This document shows, one piece after another, positions 18,501 through 25,782 of a DNA stretch of 64,000 nucleotides; position 1 is the first letter of the stretch; each line of letters opens with the position of its first letter. The notes below the pieces were generated by a model. The model was not told where the DNA came from and did no database searches. It saw nothing but the letters and a program-made list of their open reading frames with translations. The position numbers and the translations under genes were made by a program. Source of the DNA: Pseudomonadota bacterium (GTDB taxonomy: Bacteria; Desulfobacterota; Desulfobacteria; Desulfobacterales; Desulfobacteraceae); contig JAHJLV010000009.1 in NCBI GenBank assembly GCA_018821535.1, positions 57,528 through 121,527 of the forward strand, written 5' to 3'.

Positions 18501-19725
18501 CTGCCATAACAGACGTGGCTTTCAAAGGGCCCAGCAGGTTTCCATCAGGATCATCTCTTCTGAGCGTCAGTCGTGAATTCTCCAGGCCCTCTTCGTCATC
18601 TCCGGACAGATAAATTTCCGAGGTCATTTTCCCGAAATCACCCTTGGAAAGCAGATAGAACCCGGATTTAAATCCATCATCATTCGGGGTGCCGTTGGTA
18701 TATGCGCTTGATATGCCCAGATCAACCACCGGAGGGCTGATCCATTCATATTCAGACGGCTGCCGCGGGAAAACCGGTTCACTGACCTGTGCGCCTTTAA
18801 TATTTCTCCAGGCCTGTTCACGTTCTATCCTTGCCTGGAACGCCAGTTTTTCCCGTGGATGAACCATGACAGACTGGGTTGAAAAATCATACTTGAAATC
18901 CACCGGAAACCACCGGGAAAGCTGGTTGATATCAATGTAGAGCTCTTGTTCAGCTACAAGAATGCTTCCTGCCGGGACATCAATTTCTTTGCCATCAGAA
19001 ACAACCTGATTGCGTGTCATATCCAGCTCAAATCTGCGCTCCTCAGACACAAACCATCCTGTGGCAGACTTTTTTTCGGCCTCCACCTGGATATTAAAAT
19101 CCAGTGTTCTTGCCATTTCACCCAGGGGAAGAAACAACTGGTCCGCATTTCCATATCCGATCAGCCCGTTATTCAGGACATAATGCTTGAACTGTGCACT
19201 CAAGACCAGAAGATTTCCTTCAGAAAAGCTCACCGGTTCTCTGACCGGGCTGGTTGATTGCAAAGAATGATCTTTTTCAGTTTTTATGGCAGCGGTCTGC
19301 GGCAGTGGTTTTATCCGGGGTGGGGCCGGACCCTGTGGGTTTATTGTTTGGGCAGGCTTTATTTGTTGAGCAGGTTTTATTAAATAGGGGTATTTATTGA
19401 ACAGTTCAGTGCTTTGAAAAAGGAAAATATGATTTGATTTTAATTTTTCTGTCAAATTGTCAAACACCTTCCAGTCTGCAGGCTGACCCTTTTTAGCCTG
19501 TTCCAGAAGCGCATGACGGTCAAGAAGCACCTGGGCCATTTCACGGGCAAGAGCGTCATTGTTTTGGCACAGCTGTGTCCAATTTCCATACTGAGCCGTA
19601 TTGCGCAAAAGTTCCCCGGCCTTTGCAAGCATGATTTTTTCGGCAAACCGATCTGTTGTAGAGCTGTGCCTCAAAACGCTCTGCTCAACGCCTTTTTTCA
19701 GCTCAGCCCCTGAAATAGGGTCCAA
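15589..19725 (-). CDS. Giant usher-like outer-membrane protein with Cna-B-like modules and three C-terminal SPOR repeats
   Basis: 1378 residues. An N-terminal helical region (1-120) and a Pro-rich linker with IKPAQ repeats lead to a periplasmic domain (about 175-310). A beta-barrel usher part follows, with the family-like segment PPGWDVEVYRNNVLLDTQ near 451 and FRLMFYGPQGQE near 490. Two Cna-B/CarbopepD-type modules come next, near 828 (VRVYNDKNNNQVFDKGDEAI) and 925 (VDGTVLSYDKDGKEIPLPNV). The C-terminus holds three SPOR-like repeats starting near 1121, 1210 and 1293 (GVHLTSYRT / GVHLTSFRT / GVHLASYRT, each closing with a W.RV or W.RI..G.F core). SPOR domains bind denuded peptidoglycan. The TTG start has AGGAG five bases upstream but gives no signal peptide; a hydrophobic segment lies upstream, cut off by an in-frame TAA. 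Convergent with the chaperone. Confidence 0.8.
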   Translation of the reverse strand: MDPISGAELKKGVEQSVLRHSSTTDRFAEKIMLAKAGELLRNTAQYGNWTQLCQNNDALAREMAQVLLDRHALLEQAKKGQPADWKVFDNLTEKLKSNHIFLFQSTELFNKYPYLIKPAQQIKPAQTINPQGPAPPRIKPLPQTAAIKTEKDHSLQSTSPVREPVSFSEGNLLVLSAQFKHYVLNNGLIGYGNADQLFLPLGEMARTLDFNIQVEAEKKSATGWFVSEERRFELDMTRNQVVSDGKEIDVPAGSILVAEQELYIDINQLSRWFPVDFKYDFSTQSVMVHPREKLAFQARIEREQAWRNIKGAQVSEPVFPRQPSEYEWISPPVVDLGISSAYTNGTPNDDGFKSGFYLLSKGDFGKMTSEIYLSGDDEEGLENSRLTLRRDDPDGNLLGPLKATSVMAGDIRTTDLPIIGGGETERGFGFGSEKLFRPGQFDTTFFEGNLPPGWDVEVYRNNVLLDTQRVGAEGRYSFNEIPLYYGKNEFRLMFYGPQGQEKIETRRIDVGTDLLQKGKGEYSVSVTQKDTILHDPEKTGHTMDEESLKLNAMYNYGLQKNLTVSAGLSSQEILETRHNYLNLGVKGNLEGMYLSGDYIHDTQDGDAIEMFAQTGLGDFDLNFRQRFYNDFIDDSGSGISDPVKSETSVSLFGQIDESRLLPMIPFTLTYKDTQKEHSRYSIFGSRVAANIKNINLNNYLQWTDISTVSGDSSVLDGSLQAITQSGDFRFRGGLDYEIDPDIEIKNVEVSSLYNINENLSSELVLKRDMKEDIDEGVFKLNFNDGNYILSPQVSYNSEDEFQAALSFSTSLGVKPRSGKLYSSSSGMADKGAVSVRVYNDKNNNQVFDKGDEAIKGASVKAVQSYQQADTDEEGVAFISMLQKSKPTDVVLDKDTLEDPFWEPSTPGSSITPRPGHTQQIDIPVVTTGEVDGTVLSYDKDGKEIPLPNVRVQLLDHTGKTVQEVRSEYDGFYYFPKVFPGKYSVRIASEDTRIADTEHPVLDVELTPEGTVASGLDLVLEPKTRTIAQSVDPGPIPLQPKPPQSNLPETRVTDSTAPAASAQMAEALEKVKAYIKHQIELEKTSAVENHPQEIARWSQVPSSEANVQIEKNMYQKGNPKYGVHLTSYRTPETAINGINDLLEKYKGILNHSNFTIRKVVLPKGKGVWYRVIAGAFAHEADARKMGDNIKMLSPYCKVVSVSENDDESGTFGVHLTSFRTRKKAVLSIDELKVQYPLLLRDQEFTIKDIDLGPGMGKWKRVMAGNFSDRAEAQRLSEKIKLQSPYCKAVSIEKDNEVGVHLASYRTLEKASNGLKQLQKKYAAVMADQDFFIRRVDLGNEKGIWYRIFAGSFEDRESDISLKHSLKKMKQYAEILPLSI

Positions 19726-19881
19726 AGTCTCTCCTGTCGTACGGTCCTGTTACAGTTCTACAGAAAAGAATAACAGCAAGATAGATGCCAGTATGAAAGA
19801 AAGGCGTAAAACACCTGTTAAAAGTGCAAAAATAGAACAGGGAATTTCAAATCAGGGGGAAATAAAAATATCAGAAAGGTC

Positions 19882-19922
19882 AAGGCAGTATCAGACCAAT
19901 GAATTGTTTCTGATCCTGCCTT
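19882..19922 (-). terminator. Hairpin downstream of the small Cys protein gene
   Basis: Fourteen-base arms (19882-19895 and 19909-19922) with a single mismatch and a 13-base loop, starting at the stop codon of the minus-strand gene at 19922. It lacks a long T-tract on the minus strand, so it may be a weak terminator or a 3'-stabilising stem. Confidence 0.5.
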
Positions 19923-20158
19923 TATTTAATTGACTGAAAATAATTTTTTTCAAAATAGGTTCCGGTTTTTTTATCAAAAACCGCTTCGCTTTTATGAATC
20001 AGTTTTGCACAGTCATCCGGCCATGAACCGCAGGCCATGACAGCCTGATCCCCAAGATTGAATTTCCGGTGGCAGGCTTCACACCCTTTTTCGTTGTGGC
20101 TGTTAAGTATGCCAAGATCAACAATATAGGTTGCATCTGTTTTGAATGTCTGTTCCAT
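19922..20158 (-). CDS. Small Cys/His protein (CEACH motif), unknown function
   Basis: 78 residues, no signal peptide and no recognised domain. It contains GCEACHRKFNLGD (CxxCH), then ACGSWPDDCAKLIHKSEAVF, giving four Cys and two His that could ligand a metal. A CxxCH is the haem c motif, but with no signal peptide and only one site, a zinc-binding role is at least as likely. An ideal SD (AAGGAGGT) seven bases before the ATG shows that it is a translated gene. It lies downstream of the transporter ATPase gene on the same strand, 58 bases away, and ends in a hairpin. Confidence 0.65.
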   Translation of the reverse strand: MEQTFKTDATYIVDLGILNSHNEKGCEACHRKFNLGDQAVMACGSWPDDCAKLIHKSEAVFDKKTGTYFEKNYFQSIK

Positions 20159-20216
20159 CTGGACCTCCTTTTATGGGGTTGGTTATACCATGAACATAAT
20201 ACACGATGATATTTTT

Positions 20217-21710
20217 TCAACCGGATGCAAGCTTCATGATATTGGCCTGGGTCATCTCATTTTTTTTCAGCTCACCTCGAAGCAGGCCTTTATTAAGTAC
20301 CAGAATCCGATCACACATGCCCACCATTTCCTGCATTTCGCTGGAAATAAAAATAATGGATTTACCGCTTTGGGCCAGCTGGCTGATCAGACGATAGATT
20401 TCCTCTTTAGACCCAATATCAATACCCCTTGTCGGTTCATCGAAAATCAGTATATCAGGGTCAAGTACCATCCATTTTGCCAAGACCACTTTTTGCTGAT
20501 TTCCTCCTGAAAGCTTCCCGGCAAGCTGCTTTGTGCCATGCATATTCAGGTTTAACGATCTTGCGTATTCACTGGAAATGCGGGCCACCTTTTTATAATC
20601 CATAACGAAACGGCTTGATACTTTTTCATAGGATGCCATCACAATATTCTGTGCAATATCCATCTGTAAAACAAGGCCTTTCAGCTTGCGGTCATCGGTT
20701 ATCAAACCAATATTATTTTTAATGGCCTGCCTCGGATTTTTATGTTCTACAACCTCGCCATTCAGCTTAATGGTTCCGCCCGTGGGTTTCATGATTCCAA
20801 AAATCGTTTCAACAATCTGTGTTCTTCCTGACCCCATCAAACCGCCAAGGCCGAGGATTTCTCCTTTATACAGTTCAAAGCTGATATTCTGAAATACCTT
20901 TTTACATGAAAAATTTTTTACCGAAAGAACACGTTCTCCCTTTTTAATTTTTCTTTCCGGGAACATTTCACTGACCGGCCTGTCCACCAGTTTTTCAATC
21001 AGTTGCTGCCGGTTGATTTCATTTGGCAGATAATTGCCCACAGAAGCCCCGTCTCTCAGAACTGATATTTCATCCGCGATGCCATAGATTTCATTCATCT
21101 TGTGAGAGATATAAATAATACCGGTACCCTGGTGCTTGAGTTTTTTGATAATTTTAAAAAGAGTTTCAACCTCGACATCGGAAATTGCCGATGTGGGCTC
21201 ATCCATGATGATAATTTTTGCATTTCTGGAGATGGCTTTTGCAATCTCCACCATCTGAATCTGTGCAACCGTCAGATCCCGCATCAAGCGTTTGGGGGAA
21301 ACATCCAGTCCGACTTCATTCAAAAGCTCATCTGCTTTTCTATAAAGGCGTCTGTAATCCATGACAAGTCCGCCAAACTTTGAAAAACTCCTGCCTAAAA
21401 ACAGATTCTCGGCAATTTTCATATCATAAATCGGTGTCAATTCCTGATGAATGATGGATATCCGGGCTTTTTGCGAGGCTTTCGGATTCGGGAATTTTAC
21501 TGTTTGCCCCATATAGACGATCTGCCCAGCATCAGGCTGTTCTTCACCGGATAAAATTTTCATTAATGTTGATTTCCCGGCCCCGTTTTCACCCAGCAGC
21601 ACGTGCACACTGCCTGCCTTCAGCCTGAAGCTTATATTATCCAAAGCCTGAACAGGCGGGTAAGATTTACAGATATTGTACATTTCTAAAATATAAGTTC
21701 CATCAACCAT
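20217..21710 (-). CDS. CUT2-family (RbsA/MglA-like) ABC transporter ATP-binding protein
   Basis: 497 residues with two fused nucleotide-binding domains, the layout of ribose/galactose-type importers. The N-terminal domain has Walker A LGENGAGKSTLMKIL, Walker B AKIIIMDEPTSAIS and a degenerate signature (LTVAQIQMVEIAKA). The C-terminal domain has the relaxed Walker A LGGLMGSGRTQIVE typical of RbsA, signature LSGGNQQKVVLAKW and Walker B ILIFDEPTRGIDIG. It energises the permease and binding protein encoded divergently from 21964. The divergent ATPase is an unusual order, since RbsA-type genes usually sit in line with the permease. Confidence 0.93.
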   Translation of the reverse strand: MVDGTYILEMYNICKSYPPVQALDNISFRLKAGSVHVLLGENGAGKSTLMKILSGEEQPDAGQIVYMGQTVKFPNPKASQKARISIIHQELTPIYDMKIAENLFLGRSFSKFGGLVMDYRRLYRKADELLNEVGLDVSPKRLMRDLTVAQIQMVEIAKAISRNAKIIIMDEPTSAISDVEVETLFKIIKKLKHQGTGIIYISHKMNEIYGIADEISVLRDGASVGNYLPNEINRQQLIEKLVDRPVSEMFPERKIKKGERVLSVKNFSCKKVFQNISFELYKGEILGLGGLMGSGRTQIVETIFGIMKPTGGTIKLNGEVVEHKNPRQAIKNNIGLITDDRKLKGLVLQMDIAQNIVMASYEKVSSRFVMDYKKVARISSEYARSLNLNMHGTKQLAGKLSGGNQQKVVLAKWMVLDPDILIFDEPTRGIDIGSKEEIYRLISQLAQSGKSIIFISSEMQEMVGMCDRILVLNKGLLRGELKKNEMTQANIMKLASG

Positions 21711-21963
21711 GCTAATTTTGTCCTTTTTTTATAATGTCCTCCAAAACCACAGACACCGTATAACCGAAGATAATACAACGGCAGGAATAATTATCAATAA
21801 TTTTTTCAATAAAGCATATTTACAAAACCTATAGCATTCATGGATGAACATTCTGTTTTCCATTCATATTTTGAATTTGATTAACCCCGCTATTTTTACT
21901 AAAAATTTGCCGGATACGGAAAGGTTAAGGAGAAAAACTCAATACAGAAACCAAAGAGTGATA
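21711..21963. promoter_or_regulatory. Divergent promoter region of the transporter/methyltransferase island
   Basis: 253 bases between the start codons of the ATPase and permease genes. It is AT-rich and has small inverted repeats, including TTCAT-GG-ATGAA near 21838-21849. An orphan AAGGAG near 21926 has no start codon at proper distance. No cobalamin-riboswitch-like conserved box was seen. Both arms of the island must be driven from here, but I could not assign -35/-10 boxes with confidence. Confidence 0.4.
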
Positions 21964-22920
21964 ATGGATAAACCTGCTTTACTTAAAACCGCATTAAAAA
22001 ACGATAAAATATCAAATTTTATTCTGTTTTTTGTTTTCCTTTCACTGTTTGTTTTTTTCTCATTTTCCACTACGTCCTTTTTCAATACAAACAACTTCAT
22101 GAATATTTTACGGCAAAGCGCCGTAACAGGCATTCTGGCCACTGCGATGACCTTTGTGATCATTTCCGGTGGTATTGATCTCTCTGTCGGTTCCATTCTG
22201 GCATTTGCAGGCGTCATTCTCGGCAGCATTGCAAAAACAGGAAATGACAGATGGTGGTTAGGGGTTATCGCTGCGTTGATCTGTGCTTCTCTGCTTGGAT
22301 TGATTAATGGTGTGCTGATAGGAAAATATAAAGTTGTTCCCTTTATTCAGACCCTGGCCATGCTGACGATCGGACGAGGACTGACAATGCTTTATGCAGA
22401 CGGGAAACCCATCTCTGATCTGGCACAGGGTCTGACAGGAATTGCCAAAATGAGTTTCATGATTCCCGTCGTGGCCTGGATTTTTATCATCACAATCATC
22501 ATATCTCACCTGATCCTGTATTACACTGTTTTCGGGCGTTCTATATATGCTGTCGGCGGAAACGAAAAGGCCGCGCTCATTTCAGGCATTGACACAGTAA
22601 AGATAAAGATCATGGTCTATACTCTTTCAGGGTTTTTATGCGGGATTTCAGCAGTTATTCTGACATCAAGGGTTTCTTCAGCCTTACCCCGTGCAGGGGA
22701 TGGCTATGAAATGGATGCGATTGCGGCTGTTGTTATCGGTGGTGCCAGCCTCAGCGGGGGCCGGGGGAATGTATGGTGTACTCTGATTGGTGTCCTTATC
22801 ATCAATATTCTAGGCAATGGCATGGATCTGATGAATATCAACTCCTACGGCCAGCAGATCATTAAAGGCGTGATCATTATTCTGGCTGTATTTTTAGACT
22901 CTGTTAAGAACAAGGAATAA
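21964..22920 (+). CDS. CUT2-family (RbsC-like) ABC transporter permease
   Basis: 318 residues from the ATG at 21964, which matches the family length (RbsC about 320); an ORF-initial ATG at 21844 would add a 40-residue tail lacking family features. Multiple hydrophobic segments run through the protein. The diagnostic segments are MTFVIISGGIDLSVGSILAFAG near the first third, the loop YAVGGNEKAALISGI, and the C-terminal AIAAVVIGGASLSGGRG. It forms the membrane channel of the importer with the ATPase at 20217. The binding-protein gene follows 56 bases later and the methyltransferase genes continue in the same direction. Confidence 0.92.
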   Translation: MDKPALLKTALKNDKISNFILFFVFLSLFVFFSFSTTSFFNTNNFMNILRQSAVTGILATAMTFVIISGGIDLSVGSILAFAGVILGSIAKTGNDRWWLGVIAALICASLLGLINGVLIGKYKVVPFIQTLAMLTIGRGLTMLYADGKPISDLAQGLTGIAKMSFMIPVVAWIFIITIIISHLILYYTVFGRSIYAVGGNEKAALISGIDTVKIKIMVYTLSGFLCGISAVILTSRVSSALPRAGDGYEMDAIAAVVIGGASLSGGRGNVWCTLIGVLIINILGNGMDLMNINSYGQQIIKGVIIILAVFLDSVKNKE

Positions 22921-22976
22921 GCCTTGTATTCAAAGGCATCACAAAAACTTCAATAACGTTTAAAAAGGTGAAAAAA

Positions 22977-23951
22977 ATGAAAAAATCTCTGTTACATGTT
23001 GCTGCAAGTATTCTTTTTCTGACAATGGTGCTGGGTATTTTCGGTTGCGGACAATCCAGTGAAACAACGGAAACAAAGGAAACAACGCAAAACAGCAAAA
23101 AAATTACTGTGGGTTTCTCTGTGTACTGGATGTCTGAGTTTTCCACGCTTATGAAACAGGCCATGGAGGAAAATGCTGAAAAATTAGGGGTCACACTGCT
23201 GGTGGCAGATGGAAATATGGATCCGCAAAAACAACTGGCCCAGGTGGAAAATTTTATCAACCAGGGAGTTGATGCGATTCTTTGTGCCGCCATTGACCGG
23301 GATGGCATTATTCCGGGAGTAGAACAGGCAAAAGCTGCGGGAATCCCTTTTGTCGGCATCAATATGTATATTCCGAACGAAAATGTCACCGCCTATGTCG
23401 GCCCCAATGATGTTCTGGCAGGTGAGCTTGCAGCCGGGTATGTGGTGAATTCCCTGAACGGCACCGGGAATGTGATCGTCATAGAAGGTGGCGAGGGATT
23501 TTCCGCAACCGAGGACAGGAGAACCGGGATCAAAAAAGTGCTTGATGCGAATCCGGGAATCACTGCCCTGGCGATAAAAACCGCCAACTGGGACCGCAGC
23601 AAGGCTGTAACGCTGATGGAAAATTATATTCAGGCCTATGGAGATAAAATCAATGGCGTCATTGCACATAATGATGAGATGGCTCTGGGTGCAGCACAGG
23701 CATTGGAATCTGCCGGAATGTCAGACAAGGTCTTCATCGGCGGTATTGATGCCATAAAAGATGCCTGCATTAAAATCAAGGCAGGTTCAAAATATGCAAC
23801 TGTTTTTCAGGACCCGATTCTGGAAGGTACGCTCGGACTCGAATATGCCGCCAGACTGGCCAAAGGCGAGACTGTGGACCCGGTTGAAAATTTTATTAAC
23901 ATGGAGCTGGTGACATCTGAAAACGTAAGCCTTTATCTAAAAGAGGAATAA
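22977..23951 (+). CDS. Periplasmic sugar-type substrate-binding lipoprotein of the CUT2 importer
   Basis: 324 residues. Signal peptide with lipobox LGIFGCG, a Thr/Glu-rich spacer, then a type I periplasmic binding fold of the ribose/galactose class: VGFSVYWMSEFSTLMKQAMEE, QLAQVENFINQGVDAILCAA, GIPFVGINMY, AYVGPNDVLAGELAAGYV, and AHNDEMALGAAQALESAG. The start at 22977 is chosen because AAGGTG is seven bases upstream; a GTG at 22968 lies within that site. The ligand is not recognisable from sequence. The next gene downstream is a corrinoid-system methyltransferase, which suggests that the ligand is a methylated compound rather than free ribose. Confidence 0.92.
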   Translation: MKKSLLHVAASILFLTMVLGIFGCGQSSETTETKETTQNSKKITVGFSVYWMSEFSTLMKQAMEENAEKLGVTLLVADGNMDPQKQLAQVENFINQGVDAILCAAIDRDGIIPGVEQAKAAGIPFVGINMYIPNENVTAYVGPNDVLAGELAAGYVVNSLNGTGNVIVIEGGEGFSATEDRRTGIKKVLDANPGITALAIKTANWDRSKAVTLMENYIQAYGDKINGVIAHNDEMALGAAQALESAGMSDKVFIGGIDAIKDACIKIKAGSKYATVFQDPILEGTLGLEYAARLAKGETVDPVENFINMELVTSENVSLYLKEE

Positions 23952-24003
23952 TTATTTCAGGTTTTTATAACACAGGATTCATCAACGCTAAAGGAAATAC
24001 TGG

Positions 24004-25077
24004 ATGCACAAAGACGATCAGATGACACCCAAGGAACGCTCAACAGCGCTTGCCATGGGCAAGACGGTTGACAGAATGCCGGTCAGCGTAATCTGTCTGG
24101 GGCCTGCCGGTCAGCTTTTAAACATGTCTTACAGGGAAGCATACGCCAGTGCAGAAAACAGGGCGGCAAATCAAATCAAAGCCTATGAGCTGTTTGGCTT
24201 TGATATTTTGAACCTGATATACAGCCTGCACGCACTGGCCATTTCAATGGGTGCCCGGATTGAAGAACCGGATGAAGGCCCGGCAATCATTGTCGAGCAT
24301 CCCCTCAGCAGCCTGGATGACCTGTCCATGCTGAACCTGGAAGATGTCAGCTTTAAACGCGATACCATCGCCCGGATGGTTGTTGAGGCACATAAAATTA
24401 TCGAAGATAAAATCGGTGTTGAAATCGGTGTTGAAACAAGCCTTCCAGGCCCGATCACTGCTGCTGCTGGAATTGTCGGGCCGGCAGTTTTTTTAAACGG
24501 TCTGTTGAAAAAACCCGAAAAGGTGCATCAGCTGCTGGAATTCTGTTCAGATGCCATTATCAACATTGCCAGACATTTTATCGATGCCAACCTTCAGGTC
24601 GGGCTGGCAGACCCCATGGCATCCGGCTCTGTTATCAGCAAAACATTATATGACACCTTTGCACTGCCCTATACACAAAAAATTGTCAATGCCTGCAAAG
24701 CATACAAAGCAGTCGGTGTTGGCTACCATGTCTGCGGGAATACGACAAAACTGTTAGAGAGCATGGCCCAAACCGGCGTTGACGGCATCGGCATTGACAA
24801 CTTGGTGGACATGGCAGCTGCCAAGGAAAGAATCGGGCACAAGGTAGCGCTGGCCGGGAATGTTCCCCCGGTTGATCTTGTCTGCTACGGCAATGCGCAA
24901 ACCATTGATTTTTCAATCAAAGAATGTTTCAGAAAAACCTGGGACAGCCCAAAGGGATATACATTGACGACCGGTTGCGACCTGCCGGTGAACACCCCGA
25001 TCGAAAATATATATGCGTATATGAAATCTGCCCGGTATTACGCGAAATACCCGATAGACCCGGAAAGATTCAATTAA
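24004..25077 (+). CDS. UroD-family methyltransferase 1 (MtaA/MtbA/CmuA-type)
   Basis: 357 residues of the uroporphyrinogen decarboxylase/methyltransferase superfamily. Instead of decarboxylase residues it carries the zinc triad of corrinoid methyltransferases: His242 and Cys244 in YHVCGN, and Cys325 in TTGCDLP. Other family landmarks are KTVDRMPV near the start, GPITAAAGIVGP in the middle and GLADPMASGSVIS. In this family the zinc activates a thiol or the methyl acceptor/donor while the methyl group passes to or from a corrinoid protein. AAAGGAAA precedes the ATG. The corrinoid protein gene follows, so this could be the substrate methyltransferase or the one handing the methyl to its acceptor. 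The two roles cannot be told apart from sequence alone. Confidence 0.85.
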   Translation: MHKDDQMTPKERSTALAMGKTVDRMPVSVICLGPAGQLLNMSYREAYASAENRAANQIKAYELFGFDILNLIYSLHALAISMGARIEEPDEGPAIIVEHPLSSLDDLSMLNLEDVSFKRDTIARMVVEAHKIIEDKIGVEIGVETSLPGPITAAAGIVGPAVFLNGLLKKPEKVHQLLEFCSDAIINIARHFIDANLQVGLADPMASGSVISKTLYDTFALPYTQKIVNACKAYKAVGVGYHVCGNTTKLLESMAQTGVDGIGIDNLVDMAAAKERIGHKVALAGNVPPVDLVCYGNAQTIDFSIKECFRKTWDSPKGYTLTTGCDLPVNTPIENIYAYMKSARYYAKYPIDPERFN

Positions 25078-25110
25078 TATCACTGCACTGAATTGAAAAG
25101 AGGCGGAACA

Positions 25111-25782
25111 ATGGAAGAAAAGGAAAAACAGATCATCTGCCGTCTGGCATCCGGGGTAAAGAATATGGATGAAAAAATGACGGTGGAAGCTGCAAACGAG
25201 GCTCTTGTAAACCATATTGATCCTACGCAGGCAATCAATAACGGTCTTCTTGCAGGCATGAATCAGGCAGGCCTGCTGTATGAGACAGAAGAATACTTTG
25301 TCCCTGAACTTTTATTGTGCTCGGATGCTCTTTATGCCGGACTGGATGTGCTGACCCCGCATATAAAATCCGTTGCATCAAAAGCCAGAACCAGAATGGT
25401 GATCGGTGTTGTGCAAGGGGATACCCACGATATTGGAAAAAATCTTGTCAAGCTCATGTTTGAAACCTCCGGGTTCGACGTGCTGGATCTGGGACGGGAT
25501 GTCCCGTTAAACGCTTTTGTGGACAAGGTAAAGGAAGTGCAGGCACAGCTTTTATGCATGTCAACCCTGATGTCAACCACCATGGATGGAATGGCCAGAG
25601 TTATTGAAAAACTGGAACAGGAAGGGATTCGAAACACAGTCCGGGTCATGGTCGGCGGCGGTCCTTTAAACCAGTCCTTTGCGCATAAAATCGGTGCAGA
25701 CGGCTATGCAAAGGATGCCATTGAGGCGGTGCGGACAGCCCGTCAATTGCTGACTTCCGGAACAGAAGATATTTTACCATGA
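25111..25782 (+). CDS. Methyltransferase corrinoid protein (MtaC/MtbC/MttC-like)
   Basis: 223 residues in two domains: an N-terminal four-helix cap (VNHIDPTQAINNGLLAGMNQAGLLYETEEYFVPELLLCSDAL) and a C-terminal cobalamin-binding Rossmann domain. The latter has the DxHxxG motif at 104-109 (GDTHDIGKN), with His106 as the lower ligand of cobalt, plus STLMSTTM and MVGGGPLNQSFAHKIGADGYA. It shuttles the methyl group between the two methyltransferases. The start at 25111 follows GAGG; a TTG at 25093 is the alternative. It overlaps the next gene by four bases (ATGA), so expression is coupled to the second UroD-type enzyme. Confidence 0.93.
   Translation: MEEKEKQIICRLASGVKNMDEKMTVEAANEALVNHIDPTQAINNGLLAGMNQAGLLYETEEYFVPELLLCSDALYAGLDVLTPHIKSVASKARTRMVIGVVQGDTHDIGKNLVKLMFETSGFDVLDLGRDVPLNAFVDKVKEVQAQLLCMSTLMSTTMDGMARVIEKLEQEGIRNTVRVMVGGGPLNQSFAHKIGADGYAKDAIEAVRTARQLLTSGTEDILP

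Noticed and set aside
19922..20158. c-type cytochrome from the CxxCH motif
   Set aside because: No signal peptide, only one site, and extra Cys/His that fit a zinc site better; kept as unknown.
21711..24003. Cobalamin riboswitch before the corrinoid genes
   Set aside because: Neither the divergent promoter region nor the short gaps before the methyltransferase genes contain a recognisable B12-box-like segment or the needed length of structured leader.
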